Shown: positions 17,979-27,401, numbered from the stretch's first letter. The stretch is 64,000 bases of DNA from Natrinema sp. CBA1119 (GCF_002572525.1 NZ_PDBS01000001.1:2728001-2792000), one strand, 5' to 3'. The notes: a model not told the origin generated them from the letters alone. Program-made: numbers and translations.

Positions 17979-20900
17979 TCAGCATTCCGACCAGCCGCAG
18001 CTATTGCATGTTTTGCAGCCTTCGCTGAACTCGAGCGCGAGCGAGCCACAGTCGGGACACTCCGGCGACTCGCCGGCGTCGATGAGGTCCTGCGTCGCGT
18101 CGTCAGCGTCGGCGTTCGCATCCGCAGACACACCGCCCTCCGCAGCGGCCGCGCCACCGTCGGTCTCGGGCCCGTTGTACTCGCTGAGGTCCGCATCGGC
18201 CGACTCCTCGAGCGTCTGCTGTTTCGGGTACGGCTTATCGATCTCGTTCTCGAGGTACCGGCGCATCGCGGTGCCGATGGCGTCGGGGATGGACTGAATC
18301 TGTTCGCCCTTGTCCCAGGCCACCTTCGGCGAGCGAGTACCACAGAGTTCGTCGACGATCTCCTCGGGGTCGACGCCCGAACGCAGCGAGGTCGAGATGA
18401 CCTTCGCGAGCGCCTCGGTGAAGGAGTTCGTGAACCCACCGGAGTGACCGATGTTCGCGAACAGCTCGAACGGCTGACCGGTCTCGGGATCCTCGTTGAT
18501 CGTCACGTAGATCTTCCCGTAACCGGTGTCGATGCGCTGGCTGACGCCCTGCAGCGCGTCGGGTCGCTCGCGCTTCTCGGTGAAGTCGACCTGAACCGGC
18601 TGGCGACTGTCACCGAGCAGTGCGTCGACGTCCTCCTCGAGGACGTCCTGAACTTCCTGGCTCTCGAGGAAGGCCTCGAGGCCGCCGAAGATTTCGTCGA
18701 TCTGCTCGACCAGGGCCTGTGCGGCCTCGGTCTCGTCGGCGAAGTCGGCGTTGTCGGCACGCGTCGTCAGCACCTGCTTCGAACGGGTGCCGTCGCGGTA
18801 GTAGGTGACGCCCTTCCCGCCGTTCTCGTAGACCCACTCGAAGACCTCCTTGGCGTCCTCGAGCGTGGAGTCGTTGGGCGCGTTGACCGTCTTCGAGATG
18901 GCCGAGTCGACGCCGTTCTGGCAGGCACACTGCACCGCTGCGTGCTGTTTGGCCGAGACGTCGGACGTGATAACGAACAGTTCGCCGATCGCGTCCGGCA
19001 CCGTCGAGAGGCCTTCGACGCCGTCGAACTGGTTCGTCGCCATCTGCTCCTCGGCTTCTTCCTTGACCGCATCGATGTCGATGTCGTTGTCCTCTAAGAC
19101 GCGGAGGAAGTAGTCGTCGAACTCGACGAGCATCTCGTCGCCCTGCACGTCGTCGGTGACGTTCTTGTAGTAGGCGACGTTGTAGATCGGTTCACAGCCG
19201 CCCGTCGTGTTGCCGACCATCGAGGTCGTCCCGGTCGGGGCGATGGTCGTGACGTTGTGGTTGCGGATCGGGAAGCCGTTCGCCCAGTCGTCGGCGTCCT
19301 CGCCGGTCTGCTTCTCGAACCACTCGCGGTACTCGGTGGGGTTCGCGTACTTCGACTCGTTCCAGTCGTTGAAGGACCCGCGCTCTTCGGCGAGCTCGTG
19401 GCTCTTCGCCTTCGCGCCGTGGTTGATGTGGGTCATCAGCTGGCTGGCGACTTCGTTGCCCTCGTCGCTGCCGTATTTGATCCCGAGCTGGACGTACAGC
19501 TGGGCCAGGCCCATGACGCCCAGCCCGATCTTGCGCATGTCGTGGACCTTTTCCTCGATCTCCTCGACCGGGAAGTCCGACATCGTGACGACGTTCTCGA
19601 GGAAGCGCGTGCCGTACTCGATGCGCTCGTCGAACTCCTCGAAGTCGATGGCCTCCTCGAGGAAGGCGTCGACGGCCGCTTCCTGCGAGTCGTACTCGTC
19701 GGCGTGCTCGTCGGACCAGACGCGCCAGTCGGGCGCGTCGAGGTCCGCCAGCGTGGAGAGGTTGATGTGGCCGAGATTACAGGCCTCGTACTCCTCGAGG
19801 GGCTGTTCGCCGCAGGGGTTCGTCGCGAGCATCCGATGGTCGTCTTGCTTCTCGACGTCGAAGGAGTGCTCCTTGTTCACTCGCTCGAGGTAGATGACGC
19901 CCGGTTCGCCGTTCTCGTGGGCCCCCTGGACGATGCGCTCCCAGACGAGTTCCGCGGGGATCGAGAGCGGTTCGCCGACCTCGATGTGATCGCCGAGGTC
20001 GTACCGGCTGTACATTTCCTTGGTCTCCTCGGTGGCGATGTGGGGCTCCTCGGTCCGCGGGTTGGTGAAGGTGTACTCCTCGTCGTTCTGGACGGCCTCC
20101 ATGAAGTCGTCGGTGACGCCGACGGAGATGTTGAAGTTCGAGAGGTGGCCCTCGACGGCGTTCCGCAGGTGCTTGGGGACGCGTCCGTCCTCGTCGATGA
20201 GGTCGCGAGCTTCCTCGAGCGCCTCCGAGAAGGTGGTGTAGGTGTAGTCGTCCGGGTCGTTCAGCCGCAGCGTGTGAGCGAGCGAGACGTCCTTGTTCTT
20301 GGCGTGGATGAACTCGATGACGTCGGGGTGGGAGACGCGCATGATGCCCATCTGGGCACCGCGGCGGGTTCCGCCCTGTGCGATAGTCTCACAGAGCTGG
20401 TCGTAGGTCCGCATGAAGGTGATCGGGCCCGACGCGATGCCGCCGGTCGAGCCGACCGAGTCGCCGTAGGGTCGCAGCTGCCAGAAGCCGTAGCCGACGC
20501 CGCCGCCGGACTGGAAGACTTCGGCCGCCTTCTTGGCGGTCTCGTGGATGTCCGAGAGGTCGTCGTCGGGTGACATAACGAAACAGGCCGAGAGCTGCTG
20601 GAGCTCGTTGCCCGCGTTCATCAGGGTCGGCGAGTTCGGCATAAAGGAGAGCGACTCCATTCCGTCGGTAAAGGTCTCGGCGACGTCCTCGACGTGGGTT
20701 CGAACCTCGTCGGGGAGTTCGGGAACGATCGTGTCGTAGGCGAACTTGTTGACGTTGCGCTCCGTCAGGACCGTTTCGACGTCATCCTCGGCCGTGACAC
20801 CCTCCCCGAAGACTTCCGCGGCGAGTTCGTCTCGTCGCGGGTGGTCGGGCTTCAGCTGGTCGGGCGTGACCGTGATCTCGAGGTCGCGCTTCTCGGCCTC

Positions 20901-21113
20901 GTAGACGGCCTCTGCGAGGGCGATGTTCGTGCCGACGCGGTCGAAGAGGTCCTCTTGGGTCTCGATCAGATCGCCGTTGGCGTCCTTCCGCAGATAGCGG
21001 GCCGGCAGAATGTTCTCGTAGGCGTTGTCGGTCAATCGCTCCGCCAAGGTGTCCCCGTCGGACCGCTTGATCGGGAGCGTCAGATCCGCCGCGGAGAGTT
21101 CGACGTCGCTCAT
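17979..21113 (-). CDS. nrdJ: Adenosylcobalamin-dependent (class II) ribonucleotide reductase
   Basis: This 1044-residue enzyme makes deoxyribonucleotides using a vitamin B12 radical, so it works with or without oxygen. Family landmarks are intact: QLSACFVMSPDDDL with an active cysteine, GSTGGIASGPITFMRTYD, the radical-site loop NPCGEQPLEEYEACNLGHIN, and TIAPTGTTSMVGNTTGGCEP. The C-terminus has a Cys-rich zinc ribbon with CPDCGS and CKTCNSCGWSEC that carries the redox-shuttle cysteines. No intein interrupts it. The start is ATG 21113. An R2-like gene at 50559 lies far away, so this is the main reductase visible here. Confidence 0.95.
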   Translation of the reverse strand: MSDVELSAADLTLPIKRSDGDTLAERLTDNAYENILPARYLRKDANGDLIETQEDLFDRVGTNIALAEAVYEAEKRDLEITVTPDQLKPDHPRRDELAAEVFGEGVTAEDDVETVLTERNVNKFAYDTIVPELPDEVRTHVEDVAETFTDGMESLSFMPNSPTLMNAGNELQQLSACFVMSPDDDLSDIHETAKKAAEVFQSGGGVGYGFWQLRPYGDSVGSTGGIASGPITFMRTYDQLCETIAQGGTRRGAQMGIMRVSHPDVIEFIHAKNKDVSLAHTLRLNDPDDYTYTTFSEALEEARDLIDEDGRVPKHLRNAVEGHLSNFNISVGVTDDFMEAVQNDEEYTFTNPRTEEPHIATEETKEMYSRYDLGDHIEVGEPLSIPAELVWERIVQGAHENGEPGVIYLERVNKEHSFDVEKQDDHRMLATNPCGEQPLEEYEACNLGHINLSTLADLDAPDWRVWSDEHADEYDSQEAAVDAFLEEAIDFEEFDERIEYGTRFLENVVTMSDFPVEEIEEKVHDMRKIGLGVMGLAQLYVQLGIKYGSDEGNEVASQLMTHINHGAKAKSHELAEERGSFNDWNESKYANPTEYREWFEKQTGEDADDWANGFPIRNHNVTTIAPTGTTSMVGNTTGGCEPIYNVAYYKNVTDDVQGDEMLVEFDDYFLRVLEDNDIDIDAVKEEAEEQMATNQFDGVEGLSTVPDAIGELFVITSDVSAKQHAAVQCACQNGVDSAISKTVNAPNDSTLEDAKEVFEWVYENGGKGVTYYRDGTRSKQVLTTRADNADFADETEAAQALVEQIDEIFGGLEAFLESQEVQDVLEEDVDALLGDSRQPVQVDFTEKRERPDALQGVSQRIDTGYGKIYVTINEDPETGQPFELFANIGHSGGFTNSFTEALAKVISTSLRSGVDPEEIVDELCGTRSPKVAWDKGEQIQSIPDAIGTAMRRYLENEIDKPYPKQQTLEESADADLSEYNGPETDGGAAAAEGGVSADANADADDATQDLIDAGESPECPDCGSLALEFSEGCKTCNSCGWSEC

Positions 21114-21566
21114 GCGCGCGTCACCTCGTCGGTACACCGCTGGCGCACACCGATTCTGGCGTCAATCCGGGTCGTTGCTCTCATCATTCGTAACGAAGGT
21201 TCGGTATTCATGCATCCATCATAAAACGTGGTGTTGTTGTCCCACTTTTCTTGTAGTAATACAAATACAGTTGTAATGATGTCTCTGTAACCTATCGTTT
21301 CGCTGCCTCCCGCGGCCGCCGAGACGGCCGCCTGTGTGGTCACTACGTCCTACGTCGCCGACCGTCTTAACGATTTTCAGACCGGACTGAAAGTGACTGT
21401 GAGCGACGAGAATCCGTCGCATTCGTGCGGTTTTCTCTTTCACGGGTGTTTCGGTGTACCAGGAAGGCAGTGTCGCTCGAGTCAGTCACTGGCCGGAGCC
21501 AGTCACTGTCGGGAGTTAGTCACGATATCCAGAAAGATTACGTCCCTGCAGTACGCGAGGTCGCAT
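21114..21566. promoter_or_regulatory. Promoter region of nrdJ and of the small membrane gene
   Basis: This interval of 453 bases has no gene that I support. It is AT-rich around 21200-21300 (ttgtagtaatacaaatacagttg). A cobalamin riboswitch would fit a B12 enzyme, but I find no B12-box-like core. Confidence 0.4.
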
Positions 21567-21755
21567 ATGATCGAAGCACTGACATCGGGGCCGACGATCC
21601 TCCTCGTACTGGCCGGACTGGCTGCCTTCGCCGTCGCCGTCGTCGCAATTAAAATCGCGATCAAACTGGCCGTCCGTATCGGCATCGTCGCCGCCGTCGT
21701 CCTCGCCGGGCTCTATGCCGCCGGGTTCACCGACCTGTCGTTTCTGCCGTTCTAG
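21567..21755 (+). CDS. Small hydrophobic membrane protein
   Basis: This 62-residue protein is nearly all membrane: LLVLAGLAAFAVAVVAIKIA and then IGIVAAVVLAGLYAAGFTDL, with a short lysine-bearing turn. It begins MIEALTSGPT. Two membrane passes are predicted. I do not recognise a family. It lies between nrdJ and trpG, convergent with the latter. Confidence 0.6.
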   Translation: MIEALTSGPTILLVLAGLAAFAVAVVAIKIAIKLAVRIGIVAAVVLAGLYAAGFTDLSFLPF

Positions 21756-21819
21756 ACCGCCGACGTCCCGCGCTGTTCGCTCTCGGAATACCCCTGCCGT
21801 CCCGCGAGTCGGTCGCCGT

Positions 21820-22482
21820 TCAGACCGACTCGAGGAAGTTTTCGATGATATCGTGTCCGACAGCCGTGAGCACGCTCTCCGGATGGAACTGGACGCACTC
21901 GAGGGGATGCTCGCGGTGGCGCACGCCCATCACGAGCGTGTGGTCGCCGTGTTCCGCGGTCGCCGACACCTCGAAACAGTCGGGGACCACGGTCGCGATC
22001 AGCGAGTGATACCGGCCGGCGCGAAAGCCCTGCGCTAAGCCCTCGAAGACGCCGTCGCCGTCGTGGTCCACCGCGGAGGCCTTCCCGTGGATCGGTTCGG
22101 GAGCACGGCCAATGGTCCCGCCGTACTCGTAGACGGCGGCCTCGAGGCCGAGACAGACGCCGAGCGTTGGTACATCGGGAGAAACCGCTCGGAGCACGTC
22201 CATCGTGACGCCGACGTCGCGGTCGTTTTTCGGGTGGCCCGGGCCCGGACTGATGACGATCGCGTCGGGATCGACGGCTCGCACGGCCTCGAGCGAGGCC
22301 GTATTCTTCAGGACCTCGGTTTCGGTGCCGGGCAATTGGCTGACGTACTCGACGAGGTTGTACGTAAAGGAGTCGTAGTTGTCGACAAACAGGACCGTCA
22401 TCGGGTCCGCATCCTCCTTCCCGTTCGCATCTCCGTCCCCGTCCGTGTCGGCGTCCATCTCGTCGGTCGCGGTCGCGCTCAT
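21820..22482 (-). CDS. trpG: Anthranilate synthase glutaminase subunit TrpG
   Basis: This 220-residue class I glutamine amidotransferase supplies ammonia to TrpE. Motifs are FVDNYDSFTYNLVEYV, ISPGPGHPKN and the nucleophile Cys in LGVCLGLEAAVYEYGG; the catalytic His and Glu are in CVQFHPESVL. About 27 acidic residues precede the domain (SATATDEMDADTDGDG), so the internal Met before TVLFVDNYD could also start translation. Its ATG overlaps the trpE stop by four bases. It is the last gene of trpD-F-E-G. Confidence 0.94.
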   Translation of the reverse strand: MSATATDEMDADTDGDGDANGKEDADPMTVLFVDNYDSFTYNLVEYVSQLPGTETEVLKNTASLEAVRAVDPDAIVISPGPGHPKNDRDVGVTMDVLRAVSPDVPTLGVCLGLEAAVYEYGGTIGRAPEPIHGKASAVDHDGDGVFEGLAQGFRAGRYHSLIATVVPDCFEVSATAEHGDHTLVMGVRHREHPLECVQFHPESVLTAVGHDIIENFLESV

Positions 22483-24164
22483 CGGCTCACCTCCGCCGTC
22501 GCGTCGGGCTCGTCCGGACTCGAGTCATCGTCACCGGTCGGCAGTTCGATCGCCTCGAGCGCGGCGAGGACGCCGCCCATCTTCTGCTCGGTCTCCTCGT
22601 ACTCGGCGGTGGGATCGCTGTCGGCGACCAGCCCCGCGCCGGCCTGGACCGTGATTCGATCGCGGTCGCCCTCGTCCTCGACGGTCGCCGTCCGAATCAC
22701 GATCGCGAAGTCCGCGTCGCCGGTCCACGAGTAGTAGCCGACGCCGCCGCCGTAGAGACCACGGGGATCGGACTCGAGGTCGTCGATGATCTCCATCGCT
22801 CGGATCTTCGGCGCGCCCGAGAGGGTGCCAGCGGGGAAGGACGCTCGCGTCGCGTCGAACGAATCGGCATCGTCGGCCAGCGTCCCCGTCACCGTCGACT
22901 CGATGTGCTGGACGTGGCTGTACTTGAGGACGTTCATGAACTCGTCGACGCGGACCGATCCTGGCTCCGAAACCCGACGAACGTCGTTTCGCGCGAGATC
23001 GACCAACATCGTATGCTCGGCGCGTTCCTTCCCGTCGGCCAGCATCTCGCCCGCGAGGCGGCGGTCCTCGACGGGACTCGAGCCGCGGTCGCAGGTGCCG
23101 GCGATGGGGTTAGACATGACCTCGCGCCCGCGGACGGAGATCAGCGTCTCGGGGCTGGCGCCGACGACGGTGAGCTCGTCGTGATCGAGCAGGTACATGT
23201 ACGGCGACGGGTTCACGTCCCGCATGGCCTCGTAGAAGCCGAGCGGGTCGACATCACCGTACAGCTCTCGCGTCCGGGAGATGACGCCCTGATAGATGTC
23301 CCCGTCGAGGACGTGCTCTTTGGCTCGGCGGACGCTTTCCTCGTAGTTCGCCTTCGAACCCGCGATCTCGCCGTCGCGGACGAACCCGCCTGTCTCGGGC
23401 CGCTCGGCCCCGCGAAGCGTCGCCGCCACCGCAGCGGCTTCGTCCCGGAGCGCGTCGTATACCTCGTCCGGGTCGTCGTCGGCCTCGAGGACGGGCGTAA
23501 AGACCAGCGAGAGCGTGCCGTCGCGTTCGTCGAACGCCAGCGTTTTCGTCGTCAGGAGGAACTGCGCGTCCGGGAACCGGGAGTCGGGCCGCTCGCAGCC
23601 GACTTCCTCGAGCCAGAGGTCGTAGACCGCGTCGTAGGCCAGGAAGCCGACCAGCCCGCCCTCGAGATGCTGACGGTCGTGGTCGGGCATGTTCGCGAGA
23701 CGGACATCCGGCATCGCGGTTCGGAGCGCGTCGACGGTATCTCCGTCGGCTTCAGATTGCATCGCCGCGAGCGGCGCATTCTCTGAGAGGGCCTCGACGG
23801 TCGCCTCGCCGGACTCGACCGTCACGACGGCCTCGGGATCGTATCCGACGTAGGAGTACCGCGCGTGGCGCTCTGCGTCCGCGGCGCTCGGACGGAAGGC
23901 TCCGTCCGGGTCGCTCGAGGCGGTCTTCTCGGCGCTCTCGAGCAGGAAGGCGTACGGCGCGCGCTCGCGGTCACTTGCGGCCGTCCGGCCGGTAAGCGCC
24001 GCGTAGGCAGCGAGCGGGGTCGTCTCGACGTCGAGGGTGGCGACGGTGCGAACGACGGTGGGTCGGTCCGAGCGGTCGGCGCTCGACCCCGCGTGCTCGC
24101 GGAACGTCTCCCGATCGATGTCGACCGTTGGCGGCTCGGATACGGTGGCGGTAGAATCGTCCAT
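22479..24164 (-). CDS. trpE: Anthranilate synthase component I TrpE
   Basis: This 561-residue enzyme makes anthranilate from chorismate in tryptophan synthesis. Chorismate-binding motifs are present: RAKEHVLDGDIYQGVISR, PSPYMYLLDHDELTVVGASP, PIAGTCDRG, ERAEHTMLVDLARNDVRRVS and the C-terminal FPAGTLSGAPKIRAMEII with YYSWTGDADFAIVIRTATV. The N-terminal half carries an extended acidic start. It begins nine bases after trpF ends and overlaps trpG. Confidence 0.95.
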   Translation of the reverse strand: MDDSTATVSEPPTVDIDRETFREHAGSSADRSDRPTVVRTVATLDVETTPLAAYAALTGRTAASDRERAPYAFLLESAEKTASSDPDGAFRPSAADAERHARYSYVGYDPEAVVTVESGEATVEALSENAPLAAMQSEADGDTVDALRTAMPDVRLANMPDHDRQHLEGGLVGFLAYDAVYDLWLEEVGCERPDSRFPDAQFLLTTKTLAFDERDGTLSLVFTPVLEADDDPDEVYDALRDEAAAVAATLRGAERPETGGFVRDGEIAGSKANYEESVRRAKEHVLDGDIYQGVISRTRELYGDVDPLGFYEAMRDVNPSPYMYLLDHDELTVVGASPETLISVRGREVMSNPIAGTCDRGSSPVEDRRLAGEMLADGKERAEHTMLVDLARNDVRRVSEPGSVRVDEFMNVLKYSHVQHIESTVTGTLADDADSFDATRASFPAGTLSGAPKIRAMEIIDDLESDPRGLYGGGVGYYSWTGDADFAIVIRTATVEDEGDRDRITVQAGAGLVADSDPTAEYEETEQKMGGVLAALEAIELPTGDDDSSPDEPDATAEVSR

Positions 24165-24173
24165 GTGTGTCAG

Positions 24174-24824
24174 TTACGGCTGTGCCGGTCGGCGGGCGTT
24201 CTTCGCTCGGTCGACGAACGATCGCACGGCGTCGATGTCCTTGACGCCGCCGCGTTTCTCGACGCCGCTGGCCACGTCGACGGCAAACGGGTCGACGGTC
24301 CGAACCGCGTCGCCGACGTTCTCGGGCGTGAGTCCGCCAGCGAGGATCAGCGGCGACTCGAGGTCCGCGGCGGCCATCCGGGTCTGCTCCCAGTCGTGGG
24401 TTCGACCGGTTCCGCCGCCGCCGTCTTCGGCCGCCGTGTCCACGACAAGCCCGTCGACGATGTCGTCGTAGGTTTCGGCGGTCGTCGCGTCGTCGGCGTC
24501 GACCGCGAGCAGGAGCTCGACCTCGAGTTTCGCGCGCAGGTACGCGAGGTCGCCGACCCGGATGTCGCTGTGGATCTGAATCGCGTCGGGTTCGATCGTC
24601 TCGACCAGCTCGATCGCCTCCTCGGGCCCCGCTGGCATCGTTACCAGCACGCTCGTCACGAACGGTGGCGTCGCCGCCGCGAGCGCTGCAGCCCGCTCGA
24701 GCGAGACCTCTCGCGGGGTGTCGACCGGGACGTCACAGATGATGCCGACCGCGTCCGCGCCCGCGTCGACCGCCGCCTCGAGGTCGGATTCGGTGGTCAG
24801 TCCGCAAACCTTGACGCGGGTCAT
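24174..24824 (-). CDS. trpF: Phosphoribosylanthranilate isomerase TrpF
   Basis: This 216-residue TIM-barrel enzyme converts phosphoribosylanthranilate to CdRP, the third step of tryptophan synthesis. The catalytic Cys is in VKVCGLTTESDLEAA at the start, and the phosphate-binding loop is LAGGLTPENVGDAV followed by DVASGVEKRGGVKD. It overlaps trpD by four bases (ATGA), so translation is coupled. Confidence 0.94.
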   Translation of the reverse strand: MTRVKVCGLTTESDLEAAVDAGADAVGIICDVPVDTPREVSLERAAALAAATPPFVTSVLVTMPAGPEEAIELVETIEPDAIQIHSDIRVGDLAYLRAKLEVELLLAVDADDATTAETYDDIVDGLVVDTAAEDGGGGTGRTHDWEQTRMAAADLESPLILAGGLTPENVGDAVRTVDPFAVDVASGVEKRGGVKDIDAVRSFVDRAKNARRPAQP

Positions 24825-25843
24825 CGCTCCTCCCCGACCGGCTCCGCCGTCGCGCCGCGGAGTCGGTCGAGTTTCCGCGCCGCAGAGCCGGAGTCGATCG
24901 CCTCGCGGGCCGCGTCGGCACCCGCCTCGAGCGAGTCCGCTTCGCCCGCGACGTAGATCGCCGCGCCGGCGTTCGCGAGGATGACGTCGCGCTTCGCGCC
25001 GGTCACGTCGCCATCGACGATCCCGCGCATATCAGCCGCGTTTTCCTCGGGCTGGCCACCGGCGATGTCGTCGATATCGTGTTCCGTGAGACCGAGATCC
25101 GCGGGCTCGAGCGCGTACTCCGCGACGGAGCCGCCGTCGACTTCCGCAACGCGCGTCTCGCCGTGAATAGCGATCTCGTCGGTGCCCGCGCCGTGGACGA
25201 CTAGCGCGCGGTCGATGTCCATCCGTGACAGCGCGTCCGCGAGAACGGGGACGAGTTCCGGATCGTAGACGCCGACGATCTGCGCGTCAGCCCCGGCTGG
25301 ATTCGTCAGCGGTCCGAGGACGTTGAATATCGTCCGCATCCCGAGTTCCTTGCGCGGCCCGATGACGGCCTTCATCGCCGGGTGGAACACCGGTGCGAGC
25401 ATGAAGCCGATGCCGTCGGCTTCGATGGCTTCCTCGACAGCCGGCGGTTCGGCCTCGACGTGCACGCCAACTTCCTCGAGCACGTCGGCGCTGCCCGACG
25501 ACGACGAAACCGAGTAGTTGCCGTGCTTGGCGACCGGAACGCCGGCCCCGGCTGCGACGATGGCGCTCGTCGTCGAGACGTTGATCGTGTTGTAGTCGTC
25601 GCCACCCGTTCCGCAGGTGTCGACCAGCGGCTCCCGGTCGGGATCGATCGTTCTGGCCGCGTCGCGCATTCCCTCTGCGAATCCGGCGATTTCGGCCTCC
25701 GTTTCTCCTTTCGCGCGTAACGCCGCAAGCAGCGCGCCGATCTGTGCTTCCGTCGCGCCCTCGAAAACGGCCGCCGAAGCCGCTCGAGCGTCCGATTGCG
25801 TGAGATCTTCACCCTCCGTCACTCGTTCGACGTATTCCTGCAT
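24821..25843 (-). CDS. trpD: Anthranilate phosphoribosyltransferase TrpD
   Basis: This 340-residue enzyme joins anthranilate to PRPP. Signatures are DTCGTGGDDYNTINVSTTS, VAKHGNYSVSSSSGSADVLE and NVLGPLTNPAGADAQIVGVY. ATG 25843 gives the normal N-terminus MQEYVERVTEGEDLTQ; a longer frame to 26005 adds residues outside the family. It leads the trpDFEG operon and shares with tRNA-Val an intergenic segment with a TATA-like ttaagt about 50 nt upstream. Confidence 0.95.
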   Translation of the reverse strand: MQEYVERVTEGEDLTQSDARAASAAVFEGATEAQIGALLAALRAKGETEAEIAGFAEGMRDAARTIDPDREPLVDTCGTGGDDYNTINVSTTSAIVAAGAGVPVAKHGNYSVSSSSGSADVLEEVGVHVEAEPPAVEEAIEADGIGFMLAPVFHPAMKAVIGPRKELGMRTIFNVLGPLTNPAGADAQIVGVYDPELVPVLADALSRMDIDRALVVHGAGTDEIAIHGETRVAEVDGGSVAEYALEPADLGLTEHDIDDIAGGQPEENAADMRGIVDGDVTGAKRDVILANAGAAIYVAGEADSLEAGADAAREAIDSGSAARKLDRLRGATAEPVGEER

Positions 25844-26033
25844 AGTGAACACCAATGTACGTAGTTGTCTTACAATGGCCAAATGAGTACATAGACTTAA
25901 GCGTATCGTCCCGTCGCGTGGGGGCGACTCGCGTACGGCGGTCGATTCGAAACCTTCAATTGTAGCGGCGGGTAACGACTGAGTGCAGACAGCGTGACGA
26001 CGCACGTCGGGCTGTGTGACCGCGAAACCAGGC

Positions 26034-26108
26034 GGGTTGGTAGTCTAGTCTGGTTATGACACCTCCTTGACATGGAGGAGATCGGCAGTTCAACTCTGCC
26101 CCAACCCA
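26034..26108 (+). tRNA. tRNA-Val (anticodon GAC)
   Basis: The 75-nt gene has acceptor GGGTTGG pairing with CCAACCC and discriminator A, D-loop region TAGTCTAGTCTGGTTATGA, anticodon stem-loop CCTCC-TTGACAT-GGAGG and T arm GGCAGTTCAACTCTGCC. Anticodon GAC reads GUC/GUU valine codons. No intron and no encoded CCA are seen. Confidence 0.95.
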
Positions 26109-26171
26109 TTTCTCCGTTGCGAACATATTTACGACCGGTTGTGTGTCCCCAGTGTGTCAGCACCGCTGTCG

Positions 26172-26369
26172 TTAATCGTCGGTGAGTTCGAAAACTCCCT
26201 GCTCGTGTTTGATTTTCCCCTCGTCGTTGAGCGCGGAGATCGCGGCGCTGACGGCCGCGTCGCTGTACCCGTACTCCTCCGAAAGGACGTGCCTGAGCGA
26301 CGCGTGGGTGTGTCTATTTTGCTCGAGTTCATCGATGATTCGCGCTTTCAGTCGGTCGGGTTCACTCAT
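26172..26369 (-). CDS. Small winged-helix protein
   Basis: This 65-residue protein has a compact winged-helix pattern: DRLKARIIDELEQNRHTHAS, then a helix-turn-helix-like SDAAVSAAISALNDEGKIKH, then a short beta wing QGVFELTD. It is probably a DNA-binding regulator or antitoxin-like protein; I do not recognise the family. Its ATG overlaps the end of the upstream zinc protein by eight bases, so the two are translated together. Confidence 0.75.
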   Translation of the reverse strand: MSEPDRLKARIIDELEQNRHTHASLRHVLSEEYGYSDAAVSAAISALNDEGKIKHEQGVFELTDD

Positions 26370-26622
26370 CGTCGCTCTCCCAGTCGGTACGACAGTCCGC
26401 GGGCTGGACCTCGCGGATGCCATCCATTCCCTCGCTGGGGATGTGCTGGAAGCAACGTGGTTCGTTCTCGGTCTCAGCGATCCACGCCGCCTCCTCACCG
26501 CAGACGGCACAGCTCGGAGCGCCGGCCACTCGTAGCGCATACCACCAGCGAAGCCGCTGCAGTCGGTTCTGTACTCCCGTTTTAAGCCGGGTATAGCTGT
26601 TTGACAGACTCGTTGTAGTCAC
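26362..26622 (-). CDS. Small zinc-finger-like protein
   Basis: This 86-residue protein starts with GTG at 26622. A CxxC and CxxH pair, PSCAVCGEEAAWIAETENEP followed by RCFQHIPSEG, suggests one zinc site, and an acidic tail ends DWESDDE. It overlaps the winged-helix gene downstream and is preceded by a 15-codon frame (26619-26666) whose TGA overlaps its GTG, which may be a coupled leader. No family was recognised. Confidence 0.65.
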   Translation of the reverse strand: MTTTSLSNSYTRLKTGVQNRLQRLRWWYALRVAGAPSCAVCGEEAAWIAETENEPRCFQHIPSEGMDGIREVQPADCRTDWESDDE

Positions 26623-26813
26623 GATAGATCGTCCTCCTCGAGTCTGGCAACGTCTTCCGGAGTCATGAACGTTTGATGTGGTAGTCGGTTTTCGGCCTTG
26701 CTTCGCTCGCGTCGTTTGCCTCGAGTTGTACTGGGAAAATCGAATCTATTCACGACTGAGGGAGTAATTTGTTAGCCACGGTTTATTTCTTTTATCAGCC
26801 GCTACGACTTCTC

Positions 26814-27401
26814 ATGGCATCACTTGACGAAACTGACATGGAGATTCTGCGTCTCCTCAGTCACAACGCTCGGCTGTCGTATACCGACATCGGTGAGGAA
26901 GTCGATATGTCCATGCCAGCCGTCTCCGACCGAATAGAACGTCTCCAGGACGCCGGAATTATCAATCGGTTCACGATCGACATTGATCGAACACAACTCG
27001 GCGCAGGGGCACAGATATTTGTCCAACTCGATCCGGGGAACTCGTTTGACCGACTTCGGTCCCGACTCGATGAATCCGATGCAGTAGAACACGTGATGGT
27101 TACCGCTGGTGGTGAACTCTGGTTCAACGCGCGAGCGCAGGTCCACAACGTACATCCGTGGCTTGACGGACTCTTCGAACCAGCCGAGGACGTGGAGTAC
27201 ACCGTGACGCTCATCGACGGGATCGAATGGCAGCCGTCGCTTGATGGCACGGAGTTTGCACTCACGTGTGCAGAATGCGGGAACACCGTAGATAACGAAG
27301 GAGCGTCCAAGTGGATTGACGACCGAATGCACCATTTCTGCTGTTCCACCTGCCAGAGCCAGTTCGAAGACCGGTTGAATCAGATCAAAGAGGGAGTGTA
27401 A
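26814..27401 (+). CDS. Lrp/AsnC regulator with TRASH metal-binding domain
   Basis: This 195-residue protein has an AsnC helix-turn-helix (DETDMEILRLLSHNARLSYT then VSDRIERLQDAGIINRF), an Lrp ligand domain and a C-terminal TRASH zinc-knuckle LTCAECGNTVDN with HHFCCSTCQSQFEDR. In Halobacterium such proteins sense copper and control a copper-exporting ATPase. No such ATPase is next to it here, so its target is elsewhere or is its own promoter. A TATA-like tttatttctttta about 28 nt before ATG 26814 sets the start. Confidence 0.9.
   Translation: MASLDETDMEILRLLSHNARLSYTDIGEEVDMSMPAVSDRIERLQDAGIINRFTIDIDRTQLGAGAQIFVQLDPGNSFDRLRSRLDESDAVEHVMVTAGGELWFNARAQVHNVHPWLDGLFEPAEDVEYTVTLIDGIEWQPSLDGTEFALTCAECGNTVDNEGASKWIDDRMHHFCCSTCQSQFEDRLNQIKEGV

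Noticed and set aside
17865-19097. 410-codon plus-strand frame over the nrdJ 3' part
   Set aside because: Shadow of nrdJ; no start signal or domain.
17979-21113. Intein in nrdJ
   Set aside because: All active-site segments run on without interruption and the length is normal for the family.
21114-21566. Cobalamin riboswitch before nrdJ
   Set aside because: No B12-box-like core or conserved multi-stem pattern was seen.
26034-26108. tRNA-Val as an integration site
   Set aside because: I looked for a second copy of its 3' end in the next several kilobases and found none.
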